Source of the DNA: CALLCD01 sp039196965
Lineage (GTDB): Bacteria; Pseudomonadota; Alphaproteobacteria; Caulobacterales; Hyphomonadaceae
Direction of reading: 5' to 3'
NCBI GenBank assembly: GCA_039196965.1
Contig: JBCCUK010000007.1
Coordinates: forward strand, 70,153 to 134,152
DNA length: 64,000 nucleotides
Below the pieces are notes generated by a model. That model did not search any database, was not told the DNA's origin, and saw nothing but the letters and a program-made list of their open reading frames with translations. Position 1 is the stretch's first letter. Each line of letters begins with the position of its first letter. The translations under genes and the position numbers were made by a program. Of the stretch, positions 51,799-61,423 are shown piece by piece.

Positions 51799-53778
51799 TC
51801 ACGCGCTGGCATCAGAATTTTCCAGAATGATGATGGCATCGCCCGCCGCGAGTTGCGTTCCGGCCTCGACGGGAATTTCAGCGACCGTTCCATTTGCCGG
51901 TGCCAGAATTTCGTGTTGCATCTTCATGGCTTCAAATACGGCGAGTTGATCCCCCGCCGCTATTTGATCGCCGACGGCAACGTCCACTTTCAGGAGAGAT
52001 CCGTGCATCGGCGCGCGGACAATGCCATCACTGCCATCCTGCGCACCGTCTGTATCGAGATGATCGATCTTGAACAGAGTGAGCGTGGTTTTATCCGTCG
52101 CAAGATAAAGCATCTGGGCATTTTGAAGAACATTTGCCGATATCGTCTCTCCACCGACGATTATGGAGATGTGTCCGTCTGACTGAGAATCGATAGACAG
52201 ATCGAATATCTCTCCGTCTACGGATACACTAAGCGATGAGGCGTCGCCTGAAACTATTGCGGTAACCTCCTGTCCTTGAAAGGAATAATCGAAGTAGAAA
52301 GGGAAAACGATCCCGCCCGCCCAGCTTTGCTGTTCCGAATGAACATTCAGGGCCTTTGAGCGCGCGTTTCCACTCTGAATAGACCAGTCTGCCGCTGCTG
52401 CGATGGCGATTGCAGTGCTACTGTCCGATTGCTTGTCTTTCTGTCGATGTTCCAGAAAAAACGTTGTCGCAGAACCGCTTACAAAGGTTTCATCCTGTAG
52501 AATCTCGATCAGGAAATCCCGGTTGCTTGCCGGGCCGAAAAGAACCGTTTGTTCGAGAGCTGACAGAAGGCGGATTCGGGCATCCTCCCTCGTTTCGCCA
52601 TGGGCGATGATTTTGGCCACCATGGAATCATAGTGCGGCGACACCTCATCGCCGGTGTCGATCCCGTCATCTACTCGGACATGATCGCCAGAGGGGCGCT
52701 TCCATAGCTCAATCGTGCCAGTGCTCGGCAAGAAATCCGAGGCCGGATCTTCGGCGCACAGCCGAACTTCAATGGCGTGACCGTTCATCTCAAGGTCTGC
52801 CTGTTTGAACGGCAGCGGCTTCCCGTCAGCGATATCAATTTGAAGGGCCACGAGGTCTATGCCGGTAATTTCTTCCGTAACCGGATGCTCGACCTGCAGC
52901 CTTGTGTTCATTTCAAGGAAGTAAAATTCACCATCCTGGTCCAGCAGGAACTCTACGGTTCCTGCTCCAACATAATTGACTGTCTTCGCGGCCTTCACCG
53001 CGGCCTCACCCATGCGTGCCCGAAGTGCGTCGGTCATCACCGGGCAGGGGGCCTCTTCGATAATTTTTTGATGGCGTCTTTGAACGGAGCAATCCCGCTC
53101 ACCAAGATGTACGGTATTGCCATGGCTGTCAGCGAATATCTGAATCTCGACATGCCGCGCGTCTTCTATGGCTTTTTCGAGGATCAGATCGCCGCATCCG
53201 AAAGCGCTTTCCGCCTCCGATCTTGCAAGCTTCAGGGCGGCGTTCAGATCGGGCTCGTCGCGAACCAGCCGCATGCCGCGACCACCGCCCCCCGCTGCTG
53301 CTTTGACCATTACGGGGAAGCCAATGGCGTCAGCCGCGCTGATGAATTTCTCCGCTGACTGGTCTTCTTCCTCATAGCCTGGAATACAGGGAACGCCCGC
53401 CACCACCATGGCGCGTTTCGCTTCCGCCTTGTCGCCCATGACTCTTATGGCCTTGGCTGGCGGACCGATAAAGGTCAGTCCGGCATCTGCTACGGCTTTT
53501 GCGAATGCGGCGTTTTCCGAGAGAAAGCCATATCCAGGGTGAATGGCGTCGGCTCTCGTTGTCTTTGCTGCGTCAATGATCTTGTCAGCTACAAGATAGC
53601 TTTCGCTGGCGGGGGAGGGACCGATATGAACAGCTTCATCTGCCTGCTGAACATGTTGCGCTTTTTCGTCGGCGTCGGAATAGACCGCGACTGTTCTTAT
53701 TCCCAAGGACCGCGCCGTGCGGATAATACGGCAGGCGATCTCTCCCCGGTTGGCGATGAGCAGTTTTTCGATGCTCAT
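51799..53778 (-). CDS. biotin-dependent acyl-CoA carboxylase, biotin carboxylase/BCCP subunit
   Basis: The 659-residue subunit has a biotin carboxylase domain (residues 1-450: KLLIANRGEIACRI, ATP-grasp GGGGRGMRLV, EMNTRLQVEHPVTE) and a C-terminal biotinyl domain with EAMKMQ, where Lys619 should carry biotin. It is the alpha subunit of methylcrotonyl- or geranyl-CoA carboxylase-type enzymes. The partner beta subunit is encoded two genes upstream. The gene order AtuA-beta-crotonase-alpha matches the atu (acyclic terpene) cluster, although leucine-type methylcrotonyl-CoA carboxylase is also possible. The start at 53778 overlaps the crotonase stop (ATGA). Confidence 0.92.
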   Translation of the reverse strand: MSIEKLLIANRGEIACRIIRTARSLGIRTVAVYSDADEKAQHVQQADEAVHIGPSPASESYLVADKIIDAAKTTRADAIHPGYGFLSENAAFAKAVADAGLTFIGPPAKAIRVMGDKAEAKRAMVVAGVPCIPGYEEEDQSAEKFISAADAIGFPVMVKAAAGGGGRGMRLVRDEPDLNAALKLARSEAESAFGCGDLILEKAIEDARHVEIQIFADSHGNTVHLGERDCSVQRRHQKIIEEAPCPVMTDALRARMGEAAVKAAKTVNYVGAGTVEFLLDQDGEFYFLEMNTRLQVEHPVTEEITGIDLVALQIDIADGKPLPFKQADLEMNGHAIEVRLCAEDPASDFLPSTGTIELWKRPSGDHVRVDDGIDTGDEVSPHYDSMVAKIIAHGETREDARIRLLSALEQTVLFGPASNRDFLIEILQDETFVSGSATTFFLEHRQKDKQSDSSTAIAIAAAADWSIQSGNARSKALNVHSEQQSWAGGIVFPFYFDYSFQGQEVTAIVSGDASSLSVSVDGEIFDLSIDSQSDGHISIIVGGETISANVLQNAQMLYLATDKTTLTLFKIDHLDTDGAQDGSDGIVRAPMHGSLLKVDVAVGDQIAAGDQLAVFEAMKMQHEILAPANGTVAEIPVEAGTQLAAGDAIIILENSDASA

Positions 53779-54590
53779 TCGACCACCCATTCCGGTTTGC
53801 GTTTTTCCAGGAATGCTGAGATGCCTTCTGCTGCCTCATCGCTCAGCATACGGTCGGCAAAATTCTCGGCGGCGGCCTTTATGGTCTCATTCCGGTCCAG
53901 ATCTCGGAGGCGTAGAATCAACGCCTTGGTATCGGCGATGGCTCCGGGTGCGCAGGCCAGCACCTGACGGCGTATGGCCTGTTCGGATTCCGTCAAAGCA
54001 TCTTCCGTATTCGCCACAATATCGGCAAATCCAAGGGCCTTCGCCTCTGTTCCGTCAAACCGCGCAGCTGTGAGCATCAGTCTTCGGGCCGTTGCGTAGC
54101 CGAGTTTCTGGATCACAAAGGGAGAGATCTGCGCCGGGCTGAGGCCGATAGCGGTTTCTGTCATGGCAAATCGAGCATCTGCCGCCGAGATCACGACATC
54201 GGCGCAACAGGATATGCCGAAGCCGCCTGCCATTGCTGCGCCTTCTATCAGCACAATGACGACCTGCGGCATTGTGTTGACCAGGTCGAACATCTCTGCG
54301 CCATTCTTTGACATGGCGACAACGTCTTCCCGATCCGTTTTCCCACTTTGATGTTGGGACTTGAAAGCCTTGAGGTCGCCCCCTGCGCAAAACACCCCGC
54401 CGCGTCCTCTCATCGTTATGCCGCGTACGGAACGGTTATCGCGGACGGATGTCAGGACGCGTTTCAGATCGTTGACGAGTTCTGCCGTGAACGCGTTTTT
54501 CTTCTCAGGCTGATTGAACCAGATGGTTAGCCATCCACGGTCAAACTCCAGATCGAGCGCTGCGACGGACGGCAGGTCGGGACCAGTCAT
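53775..54590 (-). CDS. enoyl-CoA hydratase/isomerase (crotonase) family protein
   Basis: The 271-residue enzyme has the crotonase oxyanion pattern: RGGVFCAGGDLKAF (about 70-80) and VVIVLIEGAAMAGGFGISCCADVVIS (about 110-135). In the carboxylase operon it should hydrate the carboxylated enoyl-CoA product (3-methylglutaconyl-CoA in leucine breakdown, or isohexenylglutaconyl-CoA in the Atu route). The specific role is inferred from context. Spacing to the beta-subunit gene is 3 nt, and its stop overlaps the alpha-subunit gene. Confidence 0.9.
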   Translation of the reverse strand: MTGPDLPSVAALDLEFDRGWLTIWFNQPEKKNAFTAELVNDLKRVLTSVRDNRSVRGITMRGRGGVFCAGGDLKAFKSQHQSGKTDREDVVAMSKNGAEMFDLVNTMPQVVIVLIEGAAMAGGFGISCCADVVISAADARFAMTETAIGLSPAQISPFVIQKLGYATARRLMLTAARFDGTEAKALGFADIVANTEDALTESEQAIRRQVLACAPGAIADTKALILRLRDLDRNETIKAAAENFADRMLSDEAAEGISAFLEKRKPEWVVE

Positions 54591-54593
54591 GGC

Positions 54594-56216
54594 TTACATC
54601 CTCGCTATGCCGAAACTGTTGCGGCGCACGTTGCGATGGCGGCCTTCCCAGACCGTTGCTAACAGGAAGCCGAGCGTTTTTCTCGTAGTCCGCGGGTCGA
54701 TGACCCCGTCGTCGAGATTGTGACCCGACGTGTAAAAGGCGCTGGACTGGTCGTTGAAAAGCTTGGTCAGGTGGGTTTCTTGTTTGGCGAGGGCGTCGCG
54801 GTCGGGTTCTTTGCCGGCAGCCTTGGCTGCACCTTCCGCGACAATGGACATCACCGTTGCGGCCTGTTCGCCGCCCATTACGCCAGTGGACGCATTCGGC
54901 CAGGAATAGAGAAAGTCCGGGCCGAAGGCGCGCCCGCACATGCCATAATTTCCGGCTCCATAGCTTGCACCGATTATGAAGGTGATGCGGGGAACGTCGA
55001 TATTCGTCACCGCCTGGATCATCTTTGAGCCATGCTTGATCATGCCGGCCCGTTCATACTCCGTGCCCACCATATATCCGGTCGTATTCTGAAGATAGAC
55101 GACGGGCGTATCGGCCTGATCCATCAACTGCATGAATTGGGTGGCTTTGGTTGCGCCTGCCGGATCAATCGGACCGTTATTGCCAATCAGGCCGCAGCGA
55201 AACCCGTAAACCTCCGCCTGGATACATACCGTAGACACACCATAACCCGGCTTGAAGTCCGTCAAGTCGGACCCGTCGACGATCCGGGCGATCACCTCGC
55301 GCACTTCATAGGGCTTGCGATAGTCGATAGGCACAATTCCGGCGATCTCGTCTGGATCATAGGCCGGTGGTTTGGGATCGCCCGTATCCGGCGTGCGGCA
55401 TCTTGTATTCCATCCGAGCCGATCGACCACTTCGCGCGCCATGGCGATGGCCTGTTTGTCATTTTCTGCGAGGTACTCTGCAAGGCCGGTGACCGTGGCA
55501 TGCATTTCCGCACCGCCAAGCTCATCTTCAGTGGCGATCTCTCCCGTCGCGGCTTTGAGGAGCGGAGGCCCGGCCAGAAACGCCTTGCCGTTCTTCTTCA
55601 CCGCCACGACATAGTCGCTCATGCCCGGCATATATGCCCCGCCTGCCGTCGATGATCCGTGCAGGATGGAAATGACCGGGATCCCCGCCTTGGAGAGTTT
55701 TGCCTGACCAGCGAATAATCCACCGCCTTCGGAAAATCCCCTCACAGTGTAATTGATAAGATCGCCGCCCGCGCTCTCAACGAGATGCACATAGGGCAGT
55801 TTCTGCTCCAGCGCGATCTCTTCTGAGCGGATGATTTTATAGGCCGTTGCGCCGGTCATCGCTCCCGCCATGATGCCGCTATCATCGACGACGACCATGC
55901 TCCTTACGCCCTGTATGAAGCCAATGCCGCAAATCACCGTCGAGCCGGGCAGGGATCTCTCGTCTGGCTGGCCGTCGGAAAGATAGCCGGAGATGTTCCC
56001 GATGGGGAGGAAAGGCATGCCGGGATCGAGCAGTCGGGCGAGGCGTTCGCGCGGCAGAATCTGTTCGCGGGCTTCAAACCGCGATTTGCGCTTCGCCGAC
56101 AAAGCCGCCCCGCGTCCGTTCAGCTCATTCAGTTTGCTGACGAGGCCAAGCATGTCGGCCCGGTTCTGTTTAAAGGCGTCAGAAGATGGAATAATCCTGG
56201 ATCTGAAAATGCTCAT
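54594..56216 (-). CDS. acyl-CoA carboxylase carboxyltransferase (beta) subunit
   Basis: The 540-residue protein has the carboxyltransferase fold: the N-terminal acyl-CoA-binding half (GIGFIQGVRSMVVVDDSGIMAG, VESAGGDL) and a C-terminal carboxybiotin-binding half (MVGTEYERAGMIKHGSKMIQAVTNIDVPRITFIIGASYGAGNYGMCGRAFGPDF). It resembles methylcrotonyl/geranyl-CoA carboxylase beta. It moves CO2 from carboxybiotin to the gamma carbon of a branched enoyl-CoA. Start overlaps the AtuA-like gene's stop (ATGA). Confidence 0.93.
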   Translation of the reverse strand: MSIFRSRIIPSSDAFKQNRADMLGLVSKLNELNGRGAALSAKRKSRFEAREQILPRERLARLLDPGMPFLPIGNISGYLSDGQPDERSLPGSTVICGIGFIQGVRSMVVVDDSGIMAGAMTGATAYKIIRSEEIALEQKLPYVHLVESAGGDLINYTVRGFSEGGGLFAGQAKLSKAGIPVISILHGSSTAGGAYMPGMSDYVVAVKKNGKAFLAGPPLLKAATGEIATEDELGGAEMHATVTGLAEYLAENDKQAIAMAREVVDRLGWNTRCRTPDTGDPKPPAYDPDEIAGIVPIDYRKPYEVREVIARIVDGSDLTDFKPGYGVSTVCIQAEVYGFRCGLIGNNGPIDPAGATKATQFMQLMDQADTPVVYLQNTTGYMVGTEYERAGMIKHGSKMIQAVTNIDVPRITFIIGASYGAGNYGMCGRAFGPDFLYSWPNASTGVMGGEQAATVMSIVAEGAAKAAGKEPDRDALAKQETHLTKLFNDQSSAFYTSGHNLDDGVIDPRTTRKTLGFLLATVWEGRHRNVRRNSFGIARM

Positions 56217-58021
56217 AAATGTCTGCCGATCAAACGCCTCGGAATCTGTATAGGCGTTTGCAGCAGGATTTGCGAGTAGCCCTTGCCCTGGGGATCGTTT
56301 CGCAGCGAGGCCACACCCCCGCCTCCAAGCACATCATTGAGGACGATGTTCATGGCCCCTGTACCGGGGAGATAGTATCGTTTAATGCCTTTGGGCTGGT
56401 AGTGAGCAAACCGGCGGCGAATTTCGTCCTGGTCCAGTGTTTCCCAGATAAACGGTGCATAGGCCTTCGTCCTGGGGAATATGCCGATATTGGCTTTGTT
56501 GCCTTTGTCGCCCGATCTCGCCCAGGCCACATCAACAAGGGGAACCGCGACCTTGTCGCCACATCCACAGCCGGGTTCCGGTCCGATATGGGGCCAGAAA
56601 TTTGCTGGTCTCTTATTGGCATCATCAGTCTCACCGGGAGAGAATGAAAACCTCTCATCGGACATTTCGATATGGATCGGGACATCCTCTTTAGGGATGA
56701 GGAAGGAATAGAGTTTCAAGACCGGAGAGGGCTTTGCGCGGTTACCGGCAAAACCAGACAGTCCCGGCGGTGCTGCTAGGCCGAGGCCCGTAAGCTCCTT
56801 CAGGAGGAGACCGGCACCCTTCTGGTCCTCGTGTTTCGCCGCAACTTTCACGGCCACCGACCGGGAGCCTTCGGCGCGCGCTTCAGCGCCATAGACGCTT
56901 TCATCACCGATAAGTTCGACCAGGGTTTCCGGATAGTCCGGCATATTGTGCGCTCTAAGCCTTTTGCGGGCTCGGGCAATCGCCGCATTGCCAAAGCTCC
57001 GCGCTTTTTTGTCGGCTTCATCGCCATAGAAAAACATCACAGTGCCGGCCCGCCAGCCGTCGGCATAGGTCGCGCACACTTTGTAAGTGTCCGTTGCCGA
57101 ATAGCCCTGCGCTGCGGAAACGTGCACCCGGTCCTTGCCGGTTTGCGTCAGTTCAACCTCTGAAAAATCGCAAGTTACATCCGGCAGCACATAGCTTTGC
57201 GGGCAGGCAATTTCGTAGAGCATCTGCTCGCCTACGGTCCCAACGGTTACTGTGCCGCCGGTATCCGCCGGTTTGGTGACGGTGAAGCTTCCATCCGCTT
57301 CGATTTCGGCAATCGGATAGCCGACCTCGTGCAGCGTTTCGCTGACCTCTTCCCAATCGGTGTAATTGCCGCCCGTGGCTTGAGGTCCGCATTCCAGAAT
57401 ATGCCCGGCAAGGCTCCCCGATGCGAGCAGATCCCAGCTATCGACCGCCCAGCCAAAGGCATGGATACAGGCTCCTAAAGTGACAGCGCTGTCGACGCTT
57501 CTGCCGGTGATGACAATGTCGGCTCCGCGGGAGAGCGCTTCAGCTATAGGGAATGCGCCGAGATAGGCGTTGACGCTGGCGAGCTTCTTCATTTCGGGAA
57601 AGTCGTCGCCCGAAAACATGTCCATGGGCTCGTTCGCCGCGATCTCATCGGTCCGGCCCAGAAGGTCGTCGCCGATCACTACAGCGACTTTCAGATCGAG
57701 TCCGGCATCGGCGATAAGGGCCTCAACGGCTTTGCCGCAGGCGATTGGGTTCACGCCGCCCGCATTCGACAGGATCTTAACACGCTGGCGTGCAATATCC
57801 CGCAAGTTCGGCTTCAGAACAGAGGAGATGAAATCCGTCGCATAGCCGAGGTTTGGGTCTTTCGCCCTGGCACGAGCCATGATCGACATGGTGATTTCAG
57901 CCAGATAGTCGAAAACAATATAGTCGAGGCCGCCCTCGGCCAGGAATTGGGGCAGCGCCATATCGCTCTCTCCCCAATAGCCACTTGCGCCGCCAACGCG
58001 AATAGTTTTCTCGCCCGCCAA
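56213..58021 (-). CDS. atuA: AtuA-family (DUF1446) acyclic terpene utilization protein
   Basis: The 602-residue protein has an N-terminal AtuA/DUF1446 domain (IRVGGASGYWGESDMALPQFLAEGGLDYIVFDYLAE..., KILSNAGGVNP, DIVITGRSVDSA) and a C-terminal domain with DVAWARSGDKGNKANIGIFPR and GAMNIVLNDVLGGGG. AtuA is needed for growth on citronellol/geraniol in Pseudomonas, but its reaction is unknown. Here it heads a translationally coupled set with the carboxylase and crotonase, the same order as the atu cluster without atuB/atuD. Its start lies 57 nt after the stop of the PopA-like gene, so co-transcription is possible. Confidence 0.88.
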   Translation of the reverse strand: MAGEKTIRVGGASGYWGESDMALPQFLAEGGLDYIVFDYLAEITMSIMARARAKDPNLGYATDFISSVLKPNLRDIARQRVKILSNAGGVNPIACGKAVEALIADAGLDLKVAVVIGDDLLGRTDEIAANEPMDMFSGDDFPEMKKLASVNAYLGAFPIAEALSRGADIVITGRSVDSAVTLGACIHAFGWAVDSWDLLASGSLAGHILECGPQATGGNYTDWEEVSETLHEVGYPIAEIEADGSFTVTKPADTGGTVTVGTVGEQMLYEIACPQSYVLPDVTCDFSEVELTQTGKDRVHVSAAQGYSATDTYKVCATYADGWRAGTVMFFYGDEADKKARSFGNAAIARARKRLRAHNMPDYPETLVELIGDESVYGAEARAEGSRSVAVKVAAKHEDQKGAGLLLKELTGLGLAAPPGLSGFAGNRAKPSPVLKLYSFLIPKEDVPIHIEMSDERFSFSPGETDDANKRPANFWPHIGPEPGCGCGDKVAVPLVDVAWARSGDKGNKANIGIFPRTKAYAPFIWETLDQDEIRRRFAHYQPKGIKRYYLPGTGAMNIVLNDVLGGGGVASLRNDPQGKGYSQILLQTPIQIPRRLIGRHL

Positions 58022-58077
58022 AGAGTTGCTCCTTCAAGCTGGCTTGTCCCAGACAGTTTAGGGAGACAGGGGGCATT

Positions 58078-59385
58078 TCAAGCTAAAGGTGTCAATTGCT
58101 TATGTTGCGACAGGATGTCTGAGCCAACGGGTATTGCACTGCGGATTTGTGGGGTTGCGATGGCTGCCGCGATTAGGCTGGAGGCCGAATGGGTGCGCCG
58201 TTTTTCGCAAACACGCCAGGCAAGGCTGATGCTCTCAGGCATGCCGGCCTCGATCTGGCTGGCGGCATAGCGCTCGACGAGACGCGTTGCATCGAGATAG
58301 GCGGTTCGGCGCAGGCTGATACCCAGCGTTGTCCAATCGAGCCTCGCCGCGCAGTCCGTCTGGCGAACGTGCCGGTTCAGCTTCTGTGCAATCTCCGGCA
58401 GGGCTCGCCTGGCGGCCGCATTGTTATCTCCCTTTGAGCTGAGGCTCAGGGTTATGAGAGTGAGTGGCTCCAACGCGTGTTCGCTCTGACGTAGCTGAGC
58501 ACCAAGATGCGTTTCAAAGAAGTTTGGCGTGAAAAGCCCTGTGAGCCGACACCGAACCTTGGTATCTGAAACGTCCGATGCCGCAAGGGGCGCGCTGCCA
58601 TGGTGGTGGAATGTGAGCTGTAGAAGCTCTTCGGAAACCTCTTCCAGGGGGCGGTCGCTATCGATGATCTCAGATGCGAGAAAGACGAGAGGATGGTCCT
58701 CGGTTCCCGGTTCAAATCCTTGTTTGCCGAGGCAGAACAGCGGCTGAGCAGGGCCTGTTCCATGGGGTCCCAGCAGCAGATCCTCTCCGGTGAAGTCCCC
58801 GGAATCCTCATGAAGGTCCATCACTACGGCTGTGAAGGACTGCGCCGCGAGGTGATCCAGTGCCATCGGCATCGTAAAGGCCGTTACGACATCGATTTCA
58901 GCACCTTTTAAGGCGGTTTGAAGGGCCAGAAACCGAATCGAGCCGCCGCCGACAAACAATAGGCGCGGTTTTGTTCGTGTTCCCTTTTTTGGCGCGAAAC
59001 CACTTATGGCCTCGACGTTTGAAGCCCTGAGCTGGGTCTCCCGCTCGGCATCGCGGCGGCGATAATAACGGCGTAACTTACCGGAGAGATGCTCCAGATA
59101 GGCGTCTCCCGGCAGGACGATCGCTCCTTCCAGACGGAGCGGTGCATCTCCGCCGACAATTATGAAAGGCCGGTCGACCCCCCGAAGGACCTGTTGATGG
59201 GCCGCTTTTACGTCGTTTGTTGACGCAGAGGCGAGATCGATAAGAAGTGGTTCGGGTGAGGCTTTTGGATCGGAGTGATCATGGGCTCCGAAGCCCAGGG
59301 CGCGCAGCCGCGTTTTCAGCATCTCCAGCCGGGGGCTGGTTGCCACAATTTCTATGCTGGGGGTCAGAATACCTGCAGCGCCCAT
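58078..59385 (-). CDS. PopA-like protein: receiver-like domains and degenerate GGDEF with intact I-site
   Basis: The 435-residue protein has two receiver-like regions (about 8-115 and 140-250, the second with PRLLFVGGGSIRFLALQTAL and VVMDLHED) and a C-terminal GGDEF-like domain (about 280-400) recognised by RLTGLFTPNFFETHLGAQLRQ. The A-site GG(D/E)EF is replaced by Asp350-Trp-Thr-Thr-Leu, so it cannot make c-di-GMP. The inhibitory-site RxxD is kept as RQTD (341-344, near 58365-58354). This matches the Caulobacter PopA type: a c-di-GMP receptor that supports CtrA degradation. Length (PopA about 450) and layout agree; orthology is inference. Confidence 0.72.
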   Translation of the reverse strand: MGAAGILTPSIEIVATSPRLEMLKTRLRALGFGAHDHSDPKASPEPLLIDLASASTNDVKAAHQQVLRGVDRPFIIVGGDAPLRLEGAIVLPGDAYLEHLSGKLRRYYRRRDAERETQLRASNVEAISGFAPKKGTRTKPRLLFVGGGSIRFLALQTALKGAEIDVVTAFTMPMALDHLAAQSFTAVVMDLHEDSGDFTGEDLLLGPHGTGPAQPLFCLGKQGFEPGTEDHPLVFLASEIIDSDRPLEEVSEELLQLTFHHHGSAPLAASDVSDTKVRCRLTGLFTPNFFETHLGAQLRQSEHALEPLTLITLSLSSKGDNNAAARRALPEIAQKLNRHVRQTDCAARLDWTTLGISLRRTAYLDATRLVERYAASQIEAGMPESISLAWRVCEKRRTHSASSLIAAAIATPQIRSAIPVGSDILSQHKQLTPLA

Positions 59386-59506
59386 GCAATTCGATTGCCT
59401 CTTTTCGCAACGTCAGGGTTTTCTTTGAGCAGAGCCGTCTTAATGTCCGGTTTACTTTGAAATAAGGGCCGGACGGCTCGAAACGTATGCGTCAGGGGAG
59501 GCCAAC

Positions 59507-60598
59507 ATGGCACATGGGCCACTAAATGGCATTAAAATCGTTGAATTTGCGGGCATTGGGCCGGGGCCGTTCTGCGGAATGCTGCTGTCCGATCAAGGCG
59601 CGGACGTTGTGCGGATTGACCGACCGGGCAACCGTCAGGGCAATCCTACCGATGTGAACAGCCGAGGGCGGCGCTCAATCGCGCTGGACTTGAAGAGCGA
59701 TGAAGGGCTCGAAACCGCCCTGAAACTGATTGAAAAGGCCGATGGTCTGATTGAAGGGTTTCGGCCCGGCGTTATGGAGCGTTTGGGTCTAGGTCCCGAT
59801 ACGGCGCTCGCGCGCAATCCAAAGCTTGTCTATGGCCGTATGACCGGCTGGGGCCAGACTGGGACGCTCGCCCACGCAGCAGGCCATGATCTGAATTACA
59901 TCGCGCTCACCGGAGCGCTTCACGCAATGGGCCACGGCGACCGACGCCCGAGCCCGCCGCTCAATCTTGTCGGCGACTATGGCGGTGGTGCGCTGTATCT
60001 CGCCTTTGGGCTTTGTGCAGGCATTCTCCACGCCAAGGCCACCGGTGAAGGGCAGGTGGTTGATTGCGCCATGACCGATGGGGCGGCGTCGCTGGCCTCC
60101 ATGTTTTACGGCATGCGCGCGGCAGGTGTCTGGACCGATGACCGGGAAGCAAATCTCCTCGATGGCGGGGCTCACTTCTATGACACCTATGAGTGCTCCG
60201 ATGGAAAATGGATTTCGGTCGGCTCCATCGAGCCGCAGTTCTATGCGCTCCTGATCGAAAAGGCAGGTCTCAACGATCCTGAATTCAAGGCTCAGATGGA
60301 CAAGTCCAAATGGCCAAGTCTGAAGACGAAGATTGCCACCATCTTCAAATCGAAAACCCGCGATGAGTGGTGCGAGATCATGGAAGGCACCGATGTCTGC
60401 TTTGCGCCGGTTCTCTCAATGGCCGAGGCCCCGGAGCATCCTCACAACAAAGCGCGCGAGACTTTTGTGAACCAGTCCGGCATTGTCCAGCCAGCTCCTG
60501 CGCCGCGTTTCCTCGGCTCACCCGGCGCGATCCAGGGACCACCTCCCGGCATCGGCCAGCACACCGACGAGATTCTCTCCGACTGGGATATTTCATAG
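59507..60598 (+). CDS. alpha-methylacyl-CoA racemase-like (CaiB/BaiF family)
   Basis: The 363-residue protein is CaiB/BaiF family. The segment HAAGHDLNYIALTG has His127-Asp128, and NLVGDYGGGALYLAFG has Asp157. These match the catalytic His/Asp pair of M. tuberculosis MCR (His126, Asp156) with a shift of one residue, so it should be an alpha-methylacyl-CoA racemase rather than a class III CoA-transferase. Racemisation of 2-methyl acyl-CoA esters is needed to degrade branched isoprenoid chains, which fits the Atu-like genes opposite. It is divergent from the PopA-like gene and 3 nt before the phosphatase gene. Confidence 0.88.
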   Translation: MAHGPLNGIKIVEFAGIGPGPFCGMLLSDQGADVVRIDRPGNRQGNPTDVNSRGRRSIALDLKSDEGLETALKLIEKADGLIEGFRPGVMERLGLGPDTALARNPKLVYGRMTGWGQTGTLAHAAGHDLNYIALTGALHAMGHGDRRPSPPLNLVGDYGGGALYLAFGLCAGILHAKATGEGQVVDCAMTDGAASLASMFYGMRAAGVWTDDREANLLDGGAHFYDTYECSDGKWISVGSIEPQFYALLIEKAGLNDPEFKAQMDKSKWPSLKTKIATIFKSKTRDEWCEIMEGTDVCFAPVLSMAEAPEHPHNKARETFVNQSGIVQPAPAPRFLGSPGAIQGPPPGIGQHTDEILSDWDIS

Positions 60599-60601
60599 TC
60601 G

Positions 60602-61333
60602 ATGAGCGCGCTTCCAGGGACGACCGGCCGCCGCCGCATCTATCTCATGCGCCATGGCTTCGTTGATTATACCTCCAGGGAAGTTGTCGAGACGATGGAC
60701 CCGAGCCGAGCCCGCCTGACAGAGCGGGGCCGGGAGGAGGCGAAAGCCGCCGGGACCGCCCTTGCTGAAGTGACTTTCGATCTCGCGATCCATTCTGGCC
60801 TGCCTCGTACTGTGGAAACCATGGACATCGTCCTTACAGAGCATCCCGAAGCGATCCCGCTTGAGGAAGAGACGCGGTTCGAGGAGCTTCGCAGTGGCCA
60901 GTACATCAATTTTCAGAGCGCTGAACAGCTGGCCGCTATCATGACGTTTCAGGTCGAGCAGGCGGGTGAACCCGGGGCGACTTTCCTGAAAGGCGGCGAG
61001 AAATTCGCTGACGCCATGTTACGCATCGAAGATGGTCTGATCGATCTTCTTGCCCGACCGAACTGGGCCTCGGCTCTCGTCGTCGCCCACGAAATGGTCA
61101 ATCGCCTGATCATGGCCTGGGCTTTGAAAGCACCCCTTGGCGCTGCGGCCGGGTTTGAGCAGGATACCGGCTGCATCAACATAATCGACTTCGATCTGAC
61201 GCCCACAGCCAACGGACCCGGTGCCCAGATCGAGCGGGCCGTCATCAAGGCGGTCAATCTCACTCCGGCAAATTACCTGAAAAACGGTATGAATCTCCGC
61301 AGCCTTGAAGCGATCTTTTCTGGCCCTGACTAG
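60602..61333 (+). CDS. histidine phosphatase superfamily protein
   Basis: The 243-residue protein has the RHG motif near the N terminus (YLMRHGFVD, Arg17-His18-Gly19), an acidic insert, and later a second His region (VVAHEMVNR) as in phosphoglycerate-mutase-like histidine phosphatases. The phosphate is likely removed from a small molecule or CoA intermediate; the substrate is unknown. It follows the racemase gene by 3 nt, so the two form a coupled unit, possibly ended by the terminator at 61558-61585. Confidence 0.88.
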   Translation: MSALPGTTGRRRIYLMRHGFVDYTSREVVETMDPSRARLTERGREEAKAAGTALAEVTFDLAIHSGLPRTVETMDIVLTEHPEAIPLEEETRFEELRSGQYINFQSAEQLAAIMTFQVEQAGEPGATFLKGGEKFADAMLRIEDGLIDLLARPNWASALVVAHEMVNRLIMAWALKAPLGAAAGFEQDTGCINIIDFDLTPTANGPGAQIERAVIKAVNLTPANYLKNGMNLRSLEAIFSGPD

Positions 61334-61423
61334 GTATCGGCGCGGTGCCGCCACGCGACTGCCGCAATGCATTCAGCCCTCGTTCATCAATGCAGCCCGT
61401 TATCTGATTTTTCCACGACAAAG

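Noticed and set aside
59507..60598. Class III CoA-transferase
   Set aside because: His127 and Asp157 match the racemase catalytic pair, which transferases do not share.
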